The translations under genes and the position numbers were made by a program. 64,000 bases of DNA. It comes from Spironucleus salmonicida. Lineage: Eukaryota; Fornicata; Diplomonadida; Hexamitidae. The notes below the pieces were generated by a model. That model did no database searches, was not told the origin of the DNA, and saw nothing but the letters and a program-made list of their open reading frames with translations. Shown here one piece after another: positions 8,601-21,100 of this stretch. Within the stretch, counting starts at the first letter, position 1; each line of letters starts with the position of its first letter. The stretch is from contig CM035320.1 of assembly GCA_000497125.2 (NCBI GenBank), positions 504,001-568,000 of the forward strand, written 5' to 3'.

Positions 8601-11600
8601 GAGTGACTCGATCTCCTTCTGCTTCTACTACGCTTGGGATTCTGATGCTTGCTTGAGAGTCGCAATCTCTTGCTAGAGGTTCTGGGTACGCTGGGTGGCC
8701 TATTCTTCGACCAAGCCGCGGGCGACGTCATCTTCGGAACTGCGCTGCGAGAGCTGCTTCTTGAGCTCTTCGATAGTAACGGAAAGCTGCTTGGCCTCTG
8801 CCTCGTACTGCTCCTGGAGGGAGTCGACGGTCGCCTCGAGATCGGCATTGTCGGTACGGGCGTCGTGAAGTTGCTTGGTGGCTTCGGCTAGCTTGGTCTT
8901 CAGTCCGTGGACGCGGCCTACCAGCTCTTCGTTGGTCTGGCGGGCTACATCGGCATCCTGGTTCACGGACATGTTGAGCTGGGAGAGGTTCGTGATGCTC
9001 ATCTTCAGGTCCTCAACCTCACGGTCTAGGGTCTCGATGGACGTCTTCTTCTTGGCATTCTGTACGTTGGCGAACCCAATGATCTAATCGAGGTTCTCGC
9101 ACTTGTCCTGGAGAGCCTCCACCTGCTGGCGGAGTAGCTCCTCAGATTCTCTGGAAGCAGTAAGCTGGGAGCGGAGGGCATCCATGGCACCATCACGGTC
9201 GACGCCGGACGCAGCCTGGAGATCCGCGATCTGCTGGTTGAGCTGGGTGGTTTGGCGAGTGAGTGACTCGATCTCCTTCTGCTTCTACTACGCTTGGGAT
9301 TCTGATGCTTGCTTGAGAGTCGCAATCTCTTGCTAGAGGTTCTGGGTACGCTGGGTGGCCTATTCTTCGACCAAGCCGCGGGCGACGTCATCTTCGGAAC
9401 TGCGCTGCGAGAGCTGCTTCTTGAGCTCTTCGATAGTAACGGAAAGCTGCTTGGCCTCTGCCTCGTACTGCTCCTGGAGGGAGTCGACGGTCGCCTCGAG
9501 ATCGGCATTGTCGGTACGGGCGTCGTGAAGTTGCTTGGTGGCTTCGGCTAGCTTGGTCTTCAGTCCGTGGACGCGGCCTACCAGCTCTTCGTTGGTCTGG
9601 CGGGCTACATCGGCATCCTGGTTCACGGACATGTTGAGCTGGGAGAGGTTCGTGATGCTCATCTTCAGGTCCTCAACCTCACGGTCTAGGGTCTCGATGG
9701 ACGTCTTCTTCTTGGCATTCTGTACGTTGGCGAACCCAATGATCTAATCGAGGTTCTCGCACTTGTCCTGGAGAGCCTCCACCTGCTGGCGGAGTAGCTC
9801 CTCAGATTCTCTGGAAGCAGTAAGCTGGGAGCGGAGGGCATCCATGGCACCATCACGGTCGACGCCGGACGCAGCCTGGAGATCCGCGATCTGCTGGTTG
9901 AGCTGGGTGGTTTGGCGAGTGAGTGACTCGATCTCCTTCTGCTTCTACTACGCTTGGGATTCTGATGCTTGCTTGAGAGTCGCAATCTCTTGCTAGAGGT
10001 TCTGGGTACGCTGGGTGGCCTATTCTTCGACCAAGCCGCGGGCGACGTCATCTTCGGAACTGCGCTGCGAGAGCTGCTTCTTGAGCTCTTCGATAGTAAC
10101 GGAAAGCTGCTTGGCCTCTGCCTCGTACTGCTCCTGGAGGGAGTCGACGGTCGCCTCGAGATCGGCATTGTCGGTACGGGCGTCGTGAAGTTGCTTGGTG
10201 GCTTCGGCTAGCTTGGTCTTCAGTCCGTGGACGCGGCCTACCAGCTCTTCGTTGGTCTGGCGGGCTACATCGGCATCCTGGTTCACGGACATGTTGAGCT
10301 GGGAGAGGTTCGTGATGCTCATCTTCAGGTCCTCAACCTCACGGTCTAGGGTCTCGATGGACGTCTTCTTCTTGGCATTCTGTACGTTGGCGAACCCAAT
10401 GATCTAATCGAGGTTCTCGCACTTGTCCTGGAGAGCCTCCACCTGCTGGCGGAGTAGCTCCTCAGATTCTCTGGAAGCAGTAAGCTGGGAGCGGAGGGCA
10501 TCCATGGCACCATCACGGTCGACGCCGGACGCAGCCTGGAGATCCGCGATCTGCTGGTTGAGCTGGGTGGTTTGGCGAGTGAGTGACTCGATCTCCTTCT
10601 GCTTCTACTACGCTTGGGATTCTGATGCTTGCTTGAGAGTCGCAATCTCTTGCTAGAGGTTCTGGGTACGCTGGGTGGCCTATTCTTCGACCAAGCCGCG
10701 GGCGACGTCATCTTCGGAACTGCGCTGCGAGAGCTGCTTCTTGAGCTCTTCGATAGTAACGGAAAGCTGCTTGGCCTCTGCCTCGTACTGCTCCTGGAGG
10801 GAGTCGACGGTCGCCTCGAGATCGGCATTGTCGGTACGGGCGTCGTGAAGTTGCTTGGTGGCTTCGGCTAGCTTGGTCTTCAGTCCGTGGACGCGGCCTA
10901 CCAGCTCTTCGTTGGTCTGGCGGGCTACATCGGCATCCTGGTTCACGGACATGTTGAGCTGGGAGAGGTTCGTGATGCTCATCTTCAGGTCCTCAACCTC
11001 ACGGTCTAGGGTCTCGATGGACGTCTTCTTCTTGGCATTCTGTACGTTGGCGAACCCAATGATCTAATCGAGGTTCTCGCACTTGTCCTGGAGAGCCTCC
11101 ACCTGCTGGCGGAGTAGCTCCTCAGATTCTCTGGAAGCAGTAAGCTGGGAGCGGAGGGCATCCATGGCACCATCACGGTCGACGCCGGACGCAGCCTGGA
11201 GATCCGCGATCTGCTGGTTGAGCTGGGTGGTTTGGCGAGTGAGTGACTCGATCTCCTTCTGCTTCTACTACGCTTGGGATTCTGATGCTTGCTTGAGAGT
11301 CGCAATCTCTTGCTAGAGGTTCTGGGTACGCTGGGTGGCCTATTCTTCGACCAAGCCGCGGGCGACGTCATCTTCGGAACTGCGCTGCGAGAGCTGCTTC
11401 TTGAGCTCTTCGATAGTAACGGAAAGCTGCTTGGCCTCTGCCTCGTACTGCTCCTGGAGGGAGTCGACGGTCGCCTCGAGATCGGCATTGTCGGTACGGG
11501 CGTCGTGAAGTTGCTTGGTGGCTTCGGCTAGCTTGGTCTTCAGTCCGTGGACGCGGCCTACCAGCTCTTCGTTGGTCTGGCGGGCTACATCGGCATCCTG

Positions 11601-14600
11601 GTTCACGGACATGTTGAGCTGGGAGAGGTTCGTGATGCTCATCTTCAGGTCCTCAACCTCACGGTCTAGGGTCTCGATGGACGTCTTCTTCTTGGCATTC
11701 TGTACGTTGGCGAACCCAATGATCTAATCGAGGTTCTCGCACTTGTCCTGGAGAGCCTCCACCTGCTGGCGGAGTAGCTCCTCAGATTCTCTGGAAGCAG
11801 TAAGCTGGGAGCGGAGGGCATCCATGGCACCATCACGGTCGACGCCGGACGCAGCCTGGAGATCCGCGATCTGCTGGTTGAGCTGGGTGGTTTGGCGAGT
11901 GAGTGACTCGATCTCCTTCTGCTTCTACTACGCTTGGGATTCTGATGCTTGCTTGAGAGTCGCAATCTCTTGCTAGAGGTTCTGGGTACGCTGGGTGGCC
12001 TATTCTTCGACCAAGCCGCGGGCGACGTCATCTTCGGAACTGCGCTGCGAGAGCTGCTTCTTGAGCTCTTCGATAGTAACGGAAAGCTGCTTGGCCTCTG
12101 CCTCGTACTGCTCCTGGAGGGAGTCGACGGTCGCCTCGAGATCGGCATTGTCGGTACGGGCGTCGTGAAGTTGCTTGGTGGCTTCGGCTAGCTTGGTCTT
12201 CAGTCCGTGGACGCGGCCTACCAGCTCTTCGTTGGTCTGGCGGGCTACATCGGCATCCTGGTTCACGGACATGTTGAGCTGGGAGAGGTTCGTGATGCTC
12301 ATCTTCAGGTCCTCAACCTCACGGTCTAGGGTCTCGATGGACGTCTTCTTCTTGGCATTCTGTACGTTGGCGAACCCAATGATCTAATCGAGGTTCTCGC
12401 ACTTGTCCTGGAGAGCCTCCACCTGCTGGCGGAGTAGCTCCTCAGATTCTCTGGAAGCAGTAAGCTGGGAGCGGAGGGCATCCATGGCACCATCACGGTC
12501 GACGCCGGACGCAGCCTGGAGATCCGCGATCTGCTGGTTGAGCTGGGTGGTTTGGCGAGTGAGTGACTCGATCTCCTTCTGCTTCTACTACGCTTGGGAT
12601 TCTGATGCTTGCTTGAGAGTCGCAATCTCTTGCTAGAGGTTCTGGGTACGCTGGGTGGCCTATTCTTCGACCAAGCCGCGGGCGACGTCATCTTCGGAAC
12701 TGCGCTGCGAGAGCTGCTTCTTGAGCTCTTCGATAGTAACGGAAAGCTGCTTGGCCTCTGCCTCGTACTGCTCCTGGAGGGAGTCGACGGTCGCCTCGAG
12801 ATCGGCATTGTCGGTACGGGCGTCGTGAAGTTGCTTGGTGGCTTCGGCTAGCTTGGTCTTCAGTCCGTGGACGCGGCCTACCAGCTCTTCGTTGGTCTGG
12901 CGGGCTACATCGGCATCCTGGTTCACGGACATGTTGAGCTGGGAGAGGTTCGTGATGCTCATCTTCAGGTCCTCAACCTCACGGTCTAGGGTCTCGATGG
13001 ACGTCTTCTTCTTGGCATTCTGTACGTTGGCGAACCCAATGATCTAATCGAGGTTCTCGCACTTGTCCTGGAGAGCCTCCACCTGCTGGCGGAGTAGCTC
13101 CTCAGATTCTCTGGAAGCAGTAAGCTGGGAGCGGAGGGCATCCATGGCACCATCACGGTCGACGCCGGACGCAGCCTGGAGATCCGCGATCTGCTGGTTG
13201 AGCTGGGTGGTTTGGCGAGTGAGTGACTCGATCTCCTTCTGCTTCTACTACGCTTGGGATTCTGATGCTTGCTTGAGAGTCGCAATCTCTTGCTAGAGGT
13301 TCTGGGTACGCTGGGTGGCCTATTCTTCGACCAAGCCGCGGGCGACGTCATCTTCGGAACTGCGCTGCGAGAGCTGCTTCTTGAGCTCTTCGATAGTAAC
13401 GGAAAGCTGCTTGGCCTCTGCCTCGTACTGCTCCTGGAGGGAGTCGACGGTCGCCTCGAGATCGGCATTGTCGGTACGGGCGTCGTGAAGTTGCTTGGTG
13501 GCTTCGGCTAGCTTGGTCTTCAGTCCGTGGACGCGGCCTACCAGCTCTTCGTTGGTCTGGCGGGCTACATCGGCATCCTGGTTCACGGACATGTTGAGCT
13601 GGGAGAGGTTCGTGATGCTCATCTTCAGGTCCTCAACCTCACGGTCTAGGGTCTCGATGGACGTCTTCTTCTTGGCATTCTGTACGTTGGCGAACCCAAT
13701 GATCTAATCGAGGTTCTCGCACTTGTCCTGGAGAGCCTCCACCTGCTGGCGGAGTAGCTCCTCAGATTCTCTGGAAGCAGTAAGCTGGGAGCGGAGGGCA
13801 TCCATGGCACCATCACGGTCGACGCCGGACGCAGCCTGGAGATCCGCGATCTGCTGGTTGAGCTGGGTGGTTTGGCGAGTGAGAGCATCTACATCATATT
13901 GTGCATTCTTGATTGAGCTGATCTCCTTTTTACTTTCGTTGTCCTTTTATTCATTTGACTAGATAAACTTTTACAACTCTTGCACTTACTCTAATAAACT
14001 TTAAATTTTATCCGTATTATCTATTGTTTCTTATTAATGAATTTAGTTTAGCATGATAACTTATTTTTAGTATTCAGTTCGTTCAGATTCTAGTTATCTT
14101 TTTAATTCTTCCTAGTTGCTGTCAATAATTTACTTTTTTATTTCCTCAAATTATATCTTTTGCTCACATAACTATTAAAAGTATTGTTCTTTCTATAGCT
14201 AAAGCTAATCACAGTTCATGCAAATTGTTTTTGATTATAATAATAAATCTTAATTTTATTTATTACAAATATTATGATCCTATAAAGTTTAACACTTAAT
14301 ATTTACTAAATCCAATTCATTAATAACGTTTTCACACTATTATGTCTTTTCTACCAATTATTATTAACATTATTAAAGTTATTTTCTCAATGCTTCCACT
14401 TCGGTTTGAACAAATGCAGAGTTCAATTTTTCACTTTTTCCTGGCTCAGAATCTAAAAGTTCTGAATTAACAGACTCTTATAATGCATGAAGCTTCATTT
14501 AAATTTTATTCATTTAAAGCTAATCTGATTCAAACTTAACCTTCCAATCTGCAGCGGAAGTAGAAGGTTTTATACGTTTTCTTTCCTCAATATGCTGTTT

Positions 14601-14645
14601 ACGTACAGCTAAACGTTATTATCTTGTCAGAGTTAAGTCTTCCAT
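5637..14645 (-). CDS. Giant repeat-bearing coiled-coil protein (3,002 aa)
   Basis: One frame runs from ATG 14645 to TGA 5637 with TAR as glutamine. The N-terminal ~255 residues (AT-rich, many TAA/TAG) begin with a basic patch (RQQRLAVRKQ, EERKRIK) and become a Gln-rich coiled coil. The central ~2,660 residues are twelve 220-residue repeats plus a partial one, all heptad-like coiled coil (for example LTRQTTQLNQQIADLQAASG). The C-terminal ~88 residues return to AT-rich, Gln-rich coiled coil. There is no signal peptide or TM. Such long fibrous proteins in flagellates are usually cytoskeletal (axoneme-associated fibres, rootlets); that role is inferred from architecture only. The repeats contain TAG but no TAA glutamine codons, whereas the flanks use both. 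Antisense and alternative frames over the repeats are shadows. Confidence 0.9.
5901..13880 (-). repeat. Tandem array of 660-bp coding repeats, 12 full copies plus ~60 bp
   Basis: The line pattern repeats exactly every 660 bp (copies begin at 5901, 6561, 7221 and so on to 13161; a partial copy begins at 13821). By eye the copies are base-for-base identical, and translated frames of every copy are the same. The period is 220 codons, so the frame is preserved. The array is visibly GC-rich, while the gene's two ends and surrounding DNA are AT-rich. Perfect identity implies very recent expansion or ongoing homogenisation by unequal crossing-over or gene conversion. Copy number may be misassembled. 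Confidence 0.97.
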
Positions 14646-14897
14646 TATTTCAAAAATAGGAAAGAACTGTTTATAACAATAAAACAAGTATAATATTCAT
14701 AAATATACTTTTTTTAATGTTTTTTGTATTAAATAATATACACATATTACTATAAATTATAAACAAGAATTACCATTTCAAAGTATAATAGCATAATAAT
14801 ATATAATTAAGTATTAATAAAGAATATAAAATTATGAGTAATAACATAAATTAACAATGCTATTAATAAAAGTAAAATACATAGCATTACAGTACAC

Positions 14898-15161
14898 TCA
14901 CACAATTAACTAATCTTCTTATCTCATTTGCAATTCTCGTATTTTTATATATTCAGATCTAAACTATTTCATTGATTATGAGATTCTAGTAATTCGTAAT
15001 CTTATTTGTTCTAATTCATGGTGAAGATCAAAAATACTACTTCTTGGTGTGATTTCAGAGTTTTCAGATAATGAAACATCGATCATTTCAGTAATAGCTG
15101 AAAATGTTTGCGACCATTCTGATGATTCTAAAAATGTAAGCTTAGAAACTTTTTTTGACAT
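14898..15161 (-). CDS. Small hydrophilic helical protein (87 aa), unknown
   Basis: From ATG 15161 to TGA 14898-14900. The product starts MSKKVSKLTFLESSEW, has a serine/acidic middle and a C-terminal amphipathic helix with heptad-like spacing (LHHELEQIRLRI through IKIRELQMRQ). TAA and TAG glutamines occur only in the last third. No family is recognised. Codon choice is better balanced than in the surrounding AT-rich DNA, which supports a real gene. It lies 252 bp upstream of, and on the same strand as, the giant coiled-coil gene. Confidence 0.65.
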
Positions 15162-18123
15162 TATTATCGATGGAACGGTAATATAATTTTTATCTATATA
15201 ATATATTTAAGGTTCATTTTAATTTCTATTTATAATGTAATTTTTATATACGATAAAGTTTTAACAAAAAACTAATGTAACGATTTCAATCTAATTATAT
15301 TTATATTGAACAATATATACAAATATTTATTATATATCCTTAATGATTACTTTGCGTTAATTCTATTCATACTGTAAGTTAAATATTAGTTATTACATAT
15401 ATTCTTAAATTGTGTTATTATATAAAATTTAAGCAAATTCTATCAAAACTGACTTATATTAGTAATTATTTCTAATATATTATATTTAATATAGGAGATA
15501 GATCTATTTTAGGATTATACGGTTGAGAATCATATAGAGAGTAAATTATTATACCAAGTGACTAATTTGACAATTCAATATGCTTACAAATTGGTATAAT
15601 ATAATAATAAGGAAATCAAGTTTAAAAAAGCAATCCTATATTTTCTTAAGATAATGAATATACTACATAATTTCGTGATTATATAAATTAATAGTTAAAA
15701 TCTTGACTTGTAGTTTATCATACTAATTAACATTGTTATATTATATATAATAATATATCAACGTATTACTTAAAATATAATTTATTATTTTAATTATGTT
15801 TTTTAACTATCAAATTAAGATCAGTTTAATTTTATTACTATTATAAAGTTATAATTATAACTTGATAAAGTTATTACGTTTAATTAGTAATATATTTTAC
15901 ATAATTTATCGTTTAATTATAGTAATATATGGAAGCTATTACTATGCGATATTTCACATAAATGATTATTTTTCAGTTATACTTACTTTACGTTTATATA
16001 TTTTATCAATCTAATTTTGCTATAAAATAACTAATACTAATTTTATTGTAATATTTAGAATTTATTAAGGCTTAAATATTCTCTATCATTTATTTTTAAC
16101 CTAATAAGAACTTCACGTTTATCAATATCATAAGAGTAAGTTAGTACATCATTAATTCCAAACCAATGACAATGAATTTTTTCCTGATCATTTATAAAGT
16201 TTATACTTTATTTTTATTAGCAATAATAAATATCGCAAATCAAGTATTAACTATTTTTCAGTTATCTTATGATATAATATTAAAACATGAGTAAATAGTT
16301 ATATCTATTTTCTTTTTATGATAAAACTTAGATAAATGTTAAAACTTTATATAAACACAAAATTTAATTATTAAGTTAACATAAAATGTTTACCATATAA
16401 CTTTTTACTAGATACTCGTATTATTAGTATAATAAAGTGATGTATGGTCTAAAATAAGATATTTGCCCTTTTAAACTAACATTATAAAAAATTATCCAAT
16501 AAGTATAGTAGTATTAGTAGGAAACCAGAGTTATTCATGAAATATATTTATTAAATTATCATATTTCAAGTACAATTATCTTATTTCTCACTACTCAATC
16601 TCCTATACCATAATTGGTATTTGTTTTTATGCCTATATATAGCCTTGTTCTACTTAAATTTGCGATTTAGTGTAAGTTTTTAATAAATTTTATATGGAAA
16701 TCTATTTTGGTAGATTATATACTTTCACATTAGATGTTTTATTAGTTATAATAGATTTTCTTATTACAGTAAACGAAATTGGAGCTGATGCTATAATTAT
16801 TTGCTTAGTCTTAGGAAAAATTACAAAAGGTTTCAATTTATTCTGAAGATGCAAGAAAAATAAAAATAAATAATTATCTAATTGATAATCATTCAATATT
16901 CATATACTAATTTTGCGAATACTGAAGTTATATTTGGATCATAGAACATGGTATCTTATTATCTACATAAATATTGGGAAGATTATTGTATGCTGCTGAT
17001 ATTATACTTGTAATTTTTAGCATTTATAATCATTGAGCTTTTGCATATGATGATATTAATTTCATAAATTGTAAGATTCGTTAATTTTAAATAATATACA
17101 TCCAGTAAATGTAAATTGGTTATTAAATTTTAATATAATAATAAATTTTTAGTTCTTGTAGAGTAAATATTCGTACTAGTCTATGCCATCTTAAACCTAT
17201 AATGAATTCAAATTTTAGTTCGTTATATTATTTACTCTGATAACATTATTTGCAGCTTATTTATCATAGTTTAGTATGAGTATATTAATTGTGGATTATA
17301 CTACAAATTTAGGAAAGAATAATTAACAAATTATTTAATAGTTAAAATATTACAGCAATATTGTTGATATTCAGTATCTTATATAATATTCTAGTAATTA
17401 TTATGCAATAAGATCATGAAATAGGCTTACAATTATCTAATGTATGAAATCAATTTTATAAATACTATTGACTTTATTAAAAAATTATAATGAAATTTAT
17501 ATTTTTAAAACTGTGTGAAAAATCTAGCAGCCTTCAAAGATGGATACTATTTTTAACAAAAGGTAAAATATTAGTAAATACCTTGCATAAATCTATGTAG
17601 TAATAATCAATTGTAATATGTACGTGTTATAGAAAATAATCATTGTATATTATACTTTACTTTACAGAAATATAGAATATAATTATTTTATATTGATATG
17701 AATTATTAATCAAAATAATATATTTTATTTTTGTAAAATATCTTTTGATATTAATTTTTTATTACTAAAATAATAACTATTTTTTAGTTTTTAAATTATT
17801 TATATTAATACTATTAAACTTGTTTTATTCCTAGAAATTATATATAAAATCTATTTTATTACTCCTTGTTATATTTATTGATGAAATATTTGAAATGCCA
17901 TAAATTAGTTATATGGGTTTGATAGTTTAATATTAATATTGTCAAATTTTTAAATTTTGGAAAACCAAGAGAATGTACTAAACTTTATAGCTAATATAAT
18001 TGTATAATTAATTATAAGATTTAGTGTTAGTTTCGTATAGTAGGAAATGATTTTAAAATAAAATAAACATGTATATTCTATTTGAATAAATATATATAAT
18101 TCTTAATTTGTGGATATTTAAAA
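15162..18123. other. ~3 kb AT-rich region with weak minus-strand coding signals
   Basis: No confident gene. Reading the minus strand with TGA as sole stop gives several neighbouring open frames with somewhat protein-like content: 17208-17588 (126 codons from ATG), 16893-17189 (98 codons), an ATG-less frame at 16588-16899 that begins where the previous one ends, and 15821-16396 (listed separately). They could be remains of one or more decayed genes. However, in six frames of DNA this AT-rich several ORFs of this length are expected by chance, and no family is recognised. The rest (about 17.6-18.1 kb and 15.2-15.8 kb) is plain AT-rich sequence. Confidence 0.4.
15821..16396 (-). CDS. Possible (decayed?) coding segment, unknown
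   Basis: The minus frame is open from about 16534 to TGA 15821-15823, with an ATG at 16396 (191 codons). The stretch near 16080-16200 is the most gene-like of the whole spacer: EKIHCHWFGINDVLTYSYDI is followed by DKREVLIRLKINDREYLSL, with mixed charge, His, Trp and ordinary codons. On both sides the translation turns into the Tyr/Ile/Asn/Gln-rich text expected of non-coding AT DNA. This suggests a short surviving patch of an old gene rather than an intact one. No family is recognised. Confidence 0.3.
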
Positions 18124-21100
18124 ATGACGTGTGATCTGACTTCTCTGACACCTTTCAATAACAACGGAACCTGCGTTTCCTGCCAAACTGCAATTCCAAA
18201 TTGCAGAATCTGCTAATAATCCGAACTCACTACTATTACCTGCAAAGTCTGCAAAATACCATTCACTGGGCCTGCATGCGCTAGAAATTGCGGTGATGGA
18301 ATGGTACAGCTTAATGAAGGCAACTGCTAGCCTTTTACTGCCGCTTTCCCTTTCGAAGGTAAAACCGAAAATATTTGCTCTGGGGCGAAATACGGAGCCA
18401 TTTAGGCTGCTGTCAATAATGGTGATACTTCCTGCCTTTGTACAAATGATAAAAAGCCCAAAAACTAACAGCGCCATTTCACAGGCCCTAATTGCGATAG
18501 GCGCAAAGTAGGTGTTACATGTAATGGGACTTTATTCCCCGTTTGTTCAGGATGCAATAATGCAGATTGCGCTGGATGCATTCCAGGAACGTTAGGCCCT
18601 GACCCCGCGTCCGGATGCTGCAATAATGGCTGCAAGACGTGCTTAAATACCACGGGTAATTTTGAGACTACGAACCCTTTCCCGCCCTCGGTGTGTAAGT
18701 CATGCGACCCAGACTCCATCAGGTCAGTTTTAAAAGGCGATTCGTGTATTTCCTGCTTTGATGCCATTAATGGCTGCTTGAAATGCGCTCAAAATTCTGG
18801 CGCAGAAGCCCAATGCACGTAATGCCGCGATCGCCTCACCGGTGAAAATTGTGAGCGAGAATGCGCTACTGGCACAGTTTAGCACAATATTACGTCTTGC
18901 ACCTCCACCTCCTGCACTGAGACTAGCTAATGCAACGGAAATGGCACTTGCGGGGATACCAACGGGAACCTGCTTTGCGCCTGCAATGTCGGCTTTGCTG
19001 GAGCCAATTGCGAGACTAGCACCGCAAGCTGCAATATTGCTAATTGCACTGTTTGTAATGTTTCTAATGTATGCTCTGTTTGCGAGACAAACTATATGCT
19101 ATCAGAAAACGCCTGTGCTCCAAAAACGTGCGAATAAATTATTACAAACTGTGCGACTTGCGATGGAGGTTTCCCTAATTTTACCTGCAAAAAATGCTCT
19201 GGTAACTTCACTCAGTCGGATTGCAAGAAATAATGCCCTGGAAATTACGTCTAGTTTACTGAAAGCAAATGCTAGAACCCGTCCTGCATTAGCGGTCAGG
19301 CGTGCTCTGGAAACGGTACCTGCCAGGTAAACATGGAGGGAGACAAAGTTTGTAACTGCACATAGGGTTTTGCTGGGCAAAATTGTGAAAATCAATGCGA
19401 TAGTAGTTGCGCTACATGTACTAGTGCAGACCACAAGGTGTGCACTAGCTGTCCGCCCGGTTAATTTTTGGTTGGATCTGCTTGTATTTCGTGCCAGGAT
19501 GTCCCTAACTGCCACGGTTGTGCCCAGACTGCACCAGAATCTGCAGTTACGTGCGAGTTCTGCTCCAGAGGGTTTACTGGAATTTCCTGCGAAAAGGAGT
19601 GCCCGGAAGGCCAGGTTCAGTACAACAGCCTATACTGCCAGGCAACCTCCTGCGATGGAGCCAAGCCCTGCAACGGATATGGTGCATGCTCTGTCAAATC
19701 TAACAATTTAATCTGCACATGCGATAGTGGAGTTTCTGGGGCAAATTGTGAGGTTCTGACTACGGGTAAAAAATGTGGCGGAGGCCCTGAGATTAAGAAT
19801 TGTTTCAAGTGTACAAATGGAAAAACATGCGCTTAATGCTTTATGGGTGCTGCGCTGTCAACCGATGCACTTTAGTGTTGCGCCGTTGGATGCCACAGTT
19901 GCGAAAGCGCTACCCCTAGTACTTGCTTCGGTTGTGATAAAGCTAGCGACGCACCTTTCTTTGATAATTAAGAGTGTAAAACATGCGAACAGGTCTATCC
20001 CAATTGTCAATCCTGTGCTTAAATAGGCTTCCTGAATAAAGTTACTTGCAGCACTTGCAAAGCTACATTTACTGGCGAGGATTGTACTTAGCAATGTCCT
20101 GCCGGAAATAAATAGTTCATGTAGAGCTATTGTCAGCCTATTACTTGCGATGATCATGTTCCCTGTAACGGAGAAGGGTAGTGTGTCAGTGATCTAGATA
20201 ATATGGTGTGCCAGTGTCAGCATGGAGTTGGTGGCATTAACTGTGAATCTAGGCCACCCTGCTCTGTGTAAAATTGTAAATTGTGTTAACTCCATGATAG
20301 CAATACATGCTAAGAATGCATAAACGACTACAAGATTCAGGGAAATATGTGTGCAGCCTTAACTTGCCAGGAGTCCATTCCTAATTGCTAAAGTTTGTGC
20401 TAAGGTTCAACTGGTAATTTCACGTGCGGTACATGTAAACCTGGATATACTGGCTAATAGTGCGATAAGTAATGCGATAATGGTTATGAGCAATACGAAC
20501 AGGAACATTGCCAACCAACTTCATGCGCATCTGGCTGTAACAGCAATGGAGTCTGTTAAGAAGACTCGACTATTGGCAAAAAATGTGTTTGCAACGAAAA
20601 CTTTAGCGGTCCTAACTGCGAGAACAATTGCGCCGCGCCCTGCAAAACCTGCCAGTCGGATAAGACCACATGCCTATCATGCTATAACTTTGATGTAGTT
20701 GAAGGCTCCACCTGCACAAATTGCTAGACGAAGTTCCCCAACTGCGATAAATGCTCTTTCACCAGCCCCCTCAGCTGCAACAAATGCCTACCTCAGTTTA
20801 CCGGACAAAGCTGTGATATTGAATGCAAATTAGATACCGTTCCGTACAATAACGTGGGCTGCCAACCCTTTTCCTGCACGACACCCCACCCGTGCTCCGG
20901 ATAATCCCAATGCACTGCATCCGGAACTGGTCTGAAATGTACCTGCAAGTCTGACTCAACAGGCCCCAACTGCGAGATTCATTCTGGCTCTGGAAAGACT
21001 TGCAACGGAAAATACAAGATCGAAAAATGCGTGATCTGCACGAACACGAGCCCAGCTGCCTGCGCGATTTGCGCTGCCGGCACCACCATAAACCACAACC

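Noticed and set aside
5858-13962. Dozens of repeated Arg/Ser-rich and Leu/Gly-rich ORFs on both strands
   Set aside because: They are alternative-frame and antisense shadows of the 220-codon repeats; only the frame that continues into both unique ends is a coiled coil.
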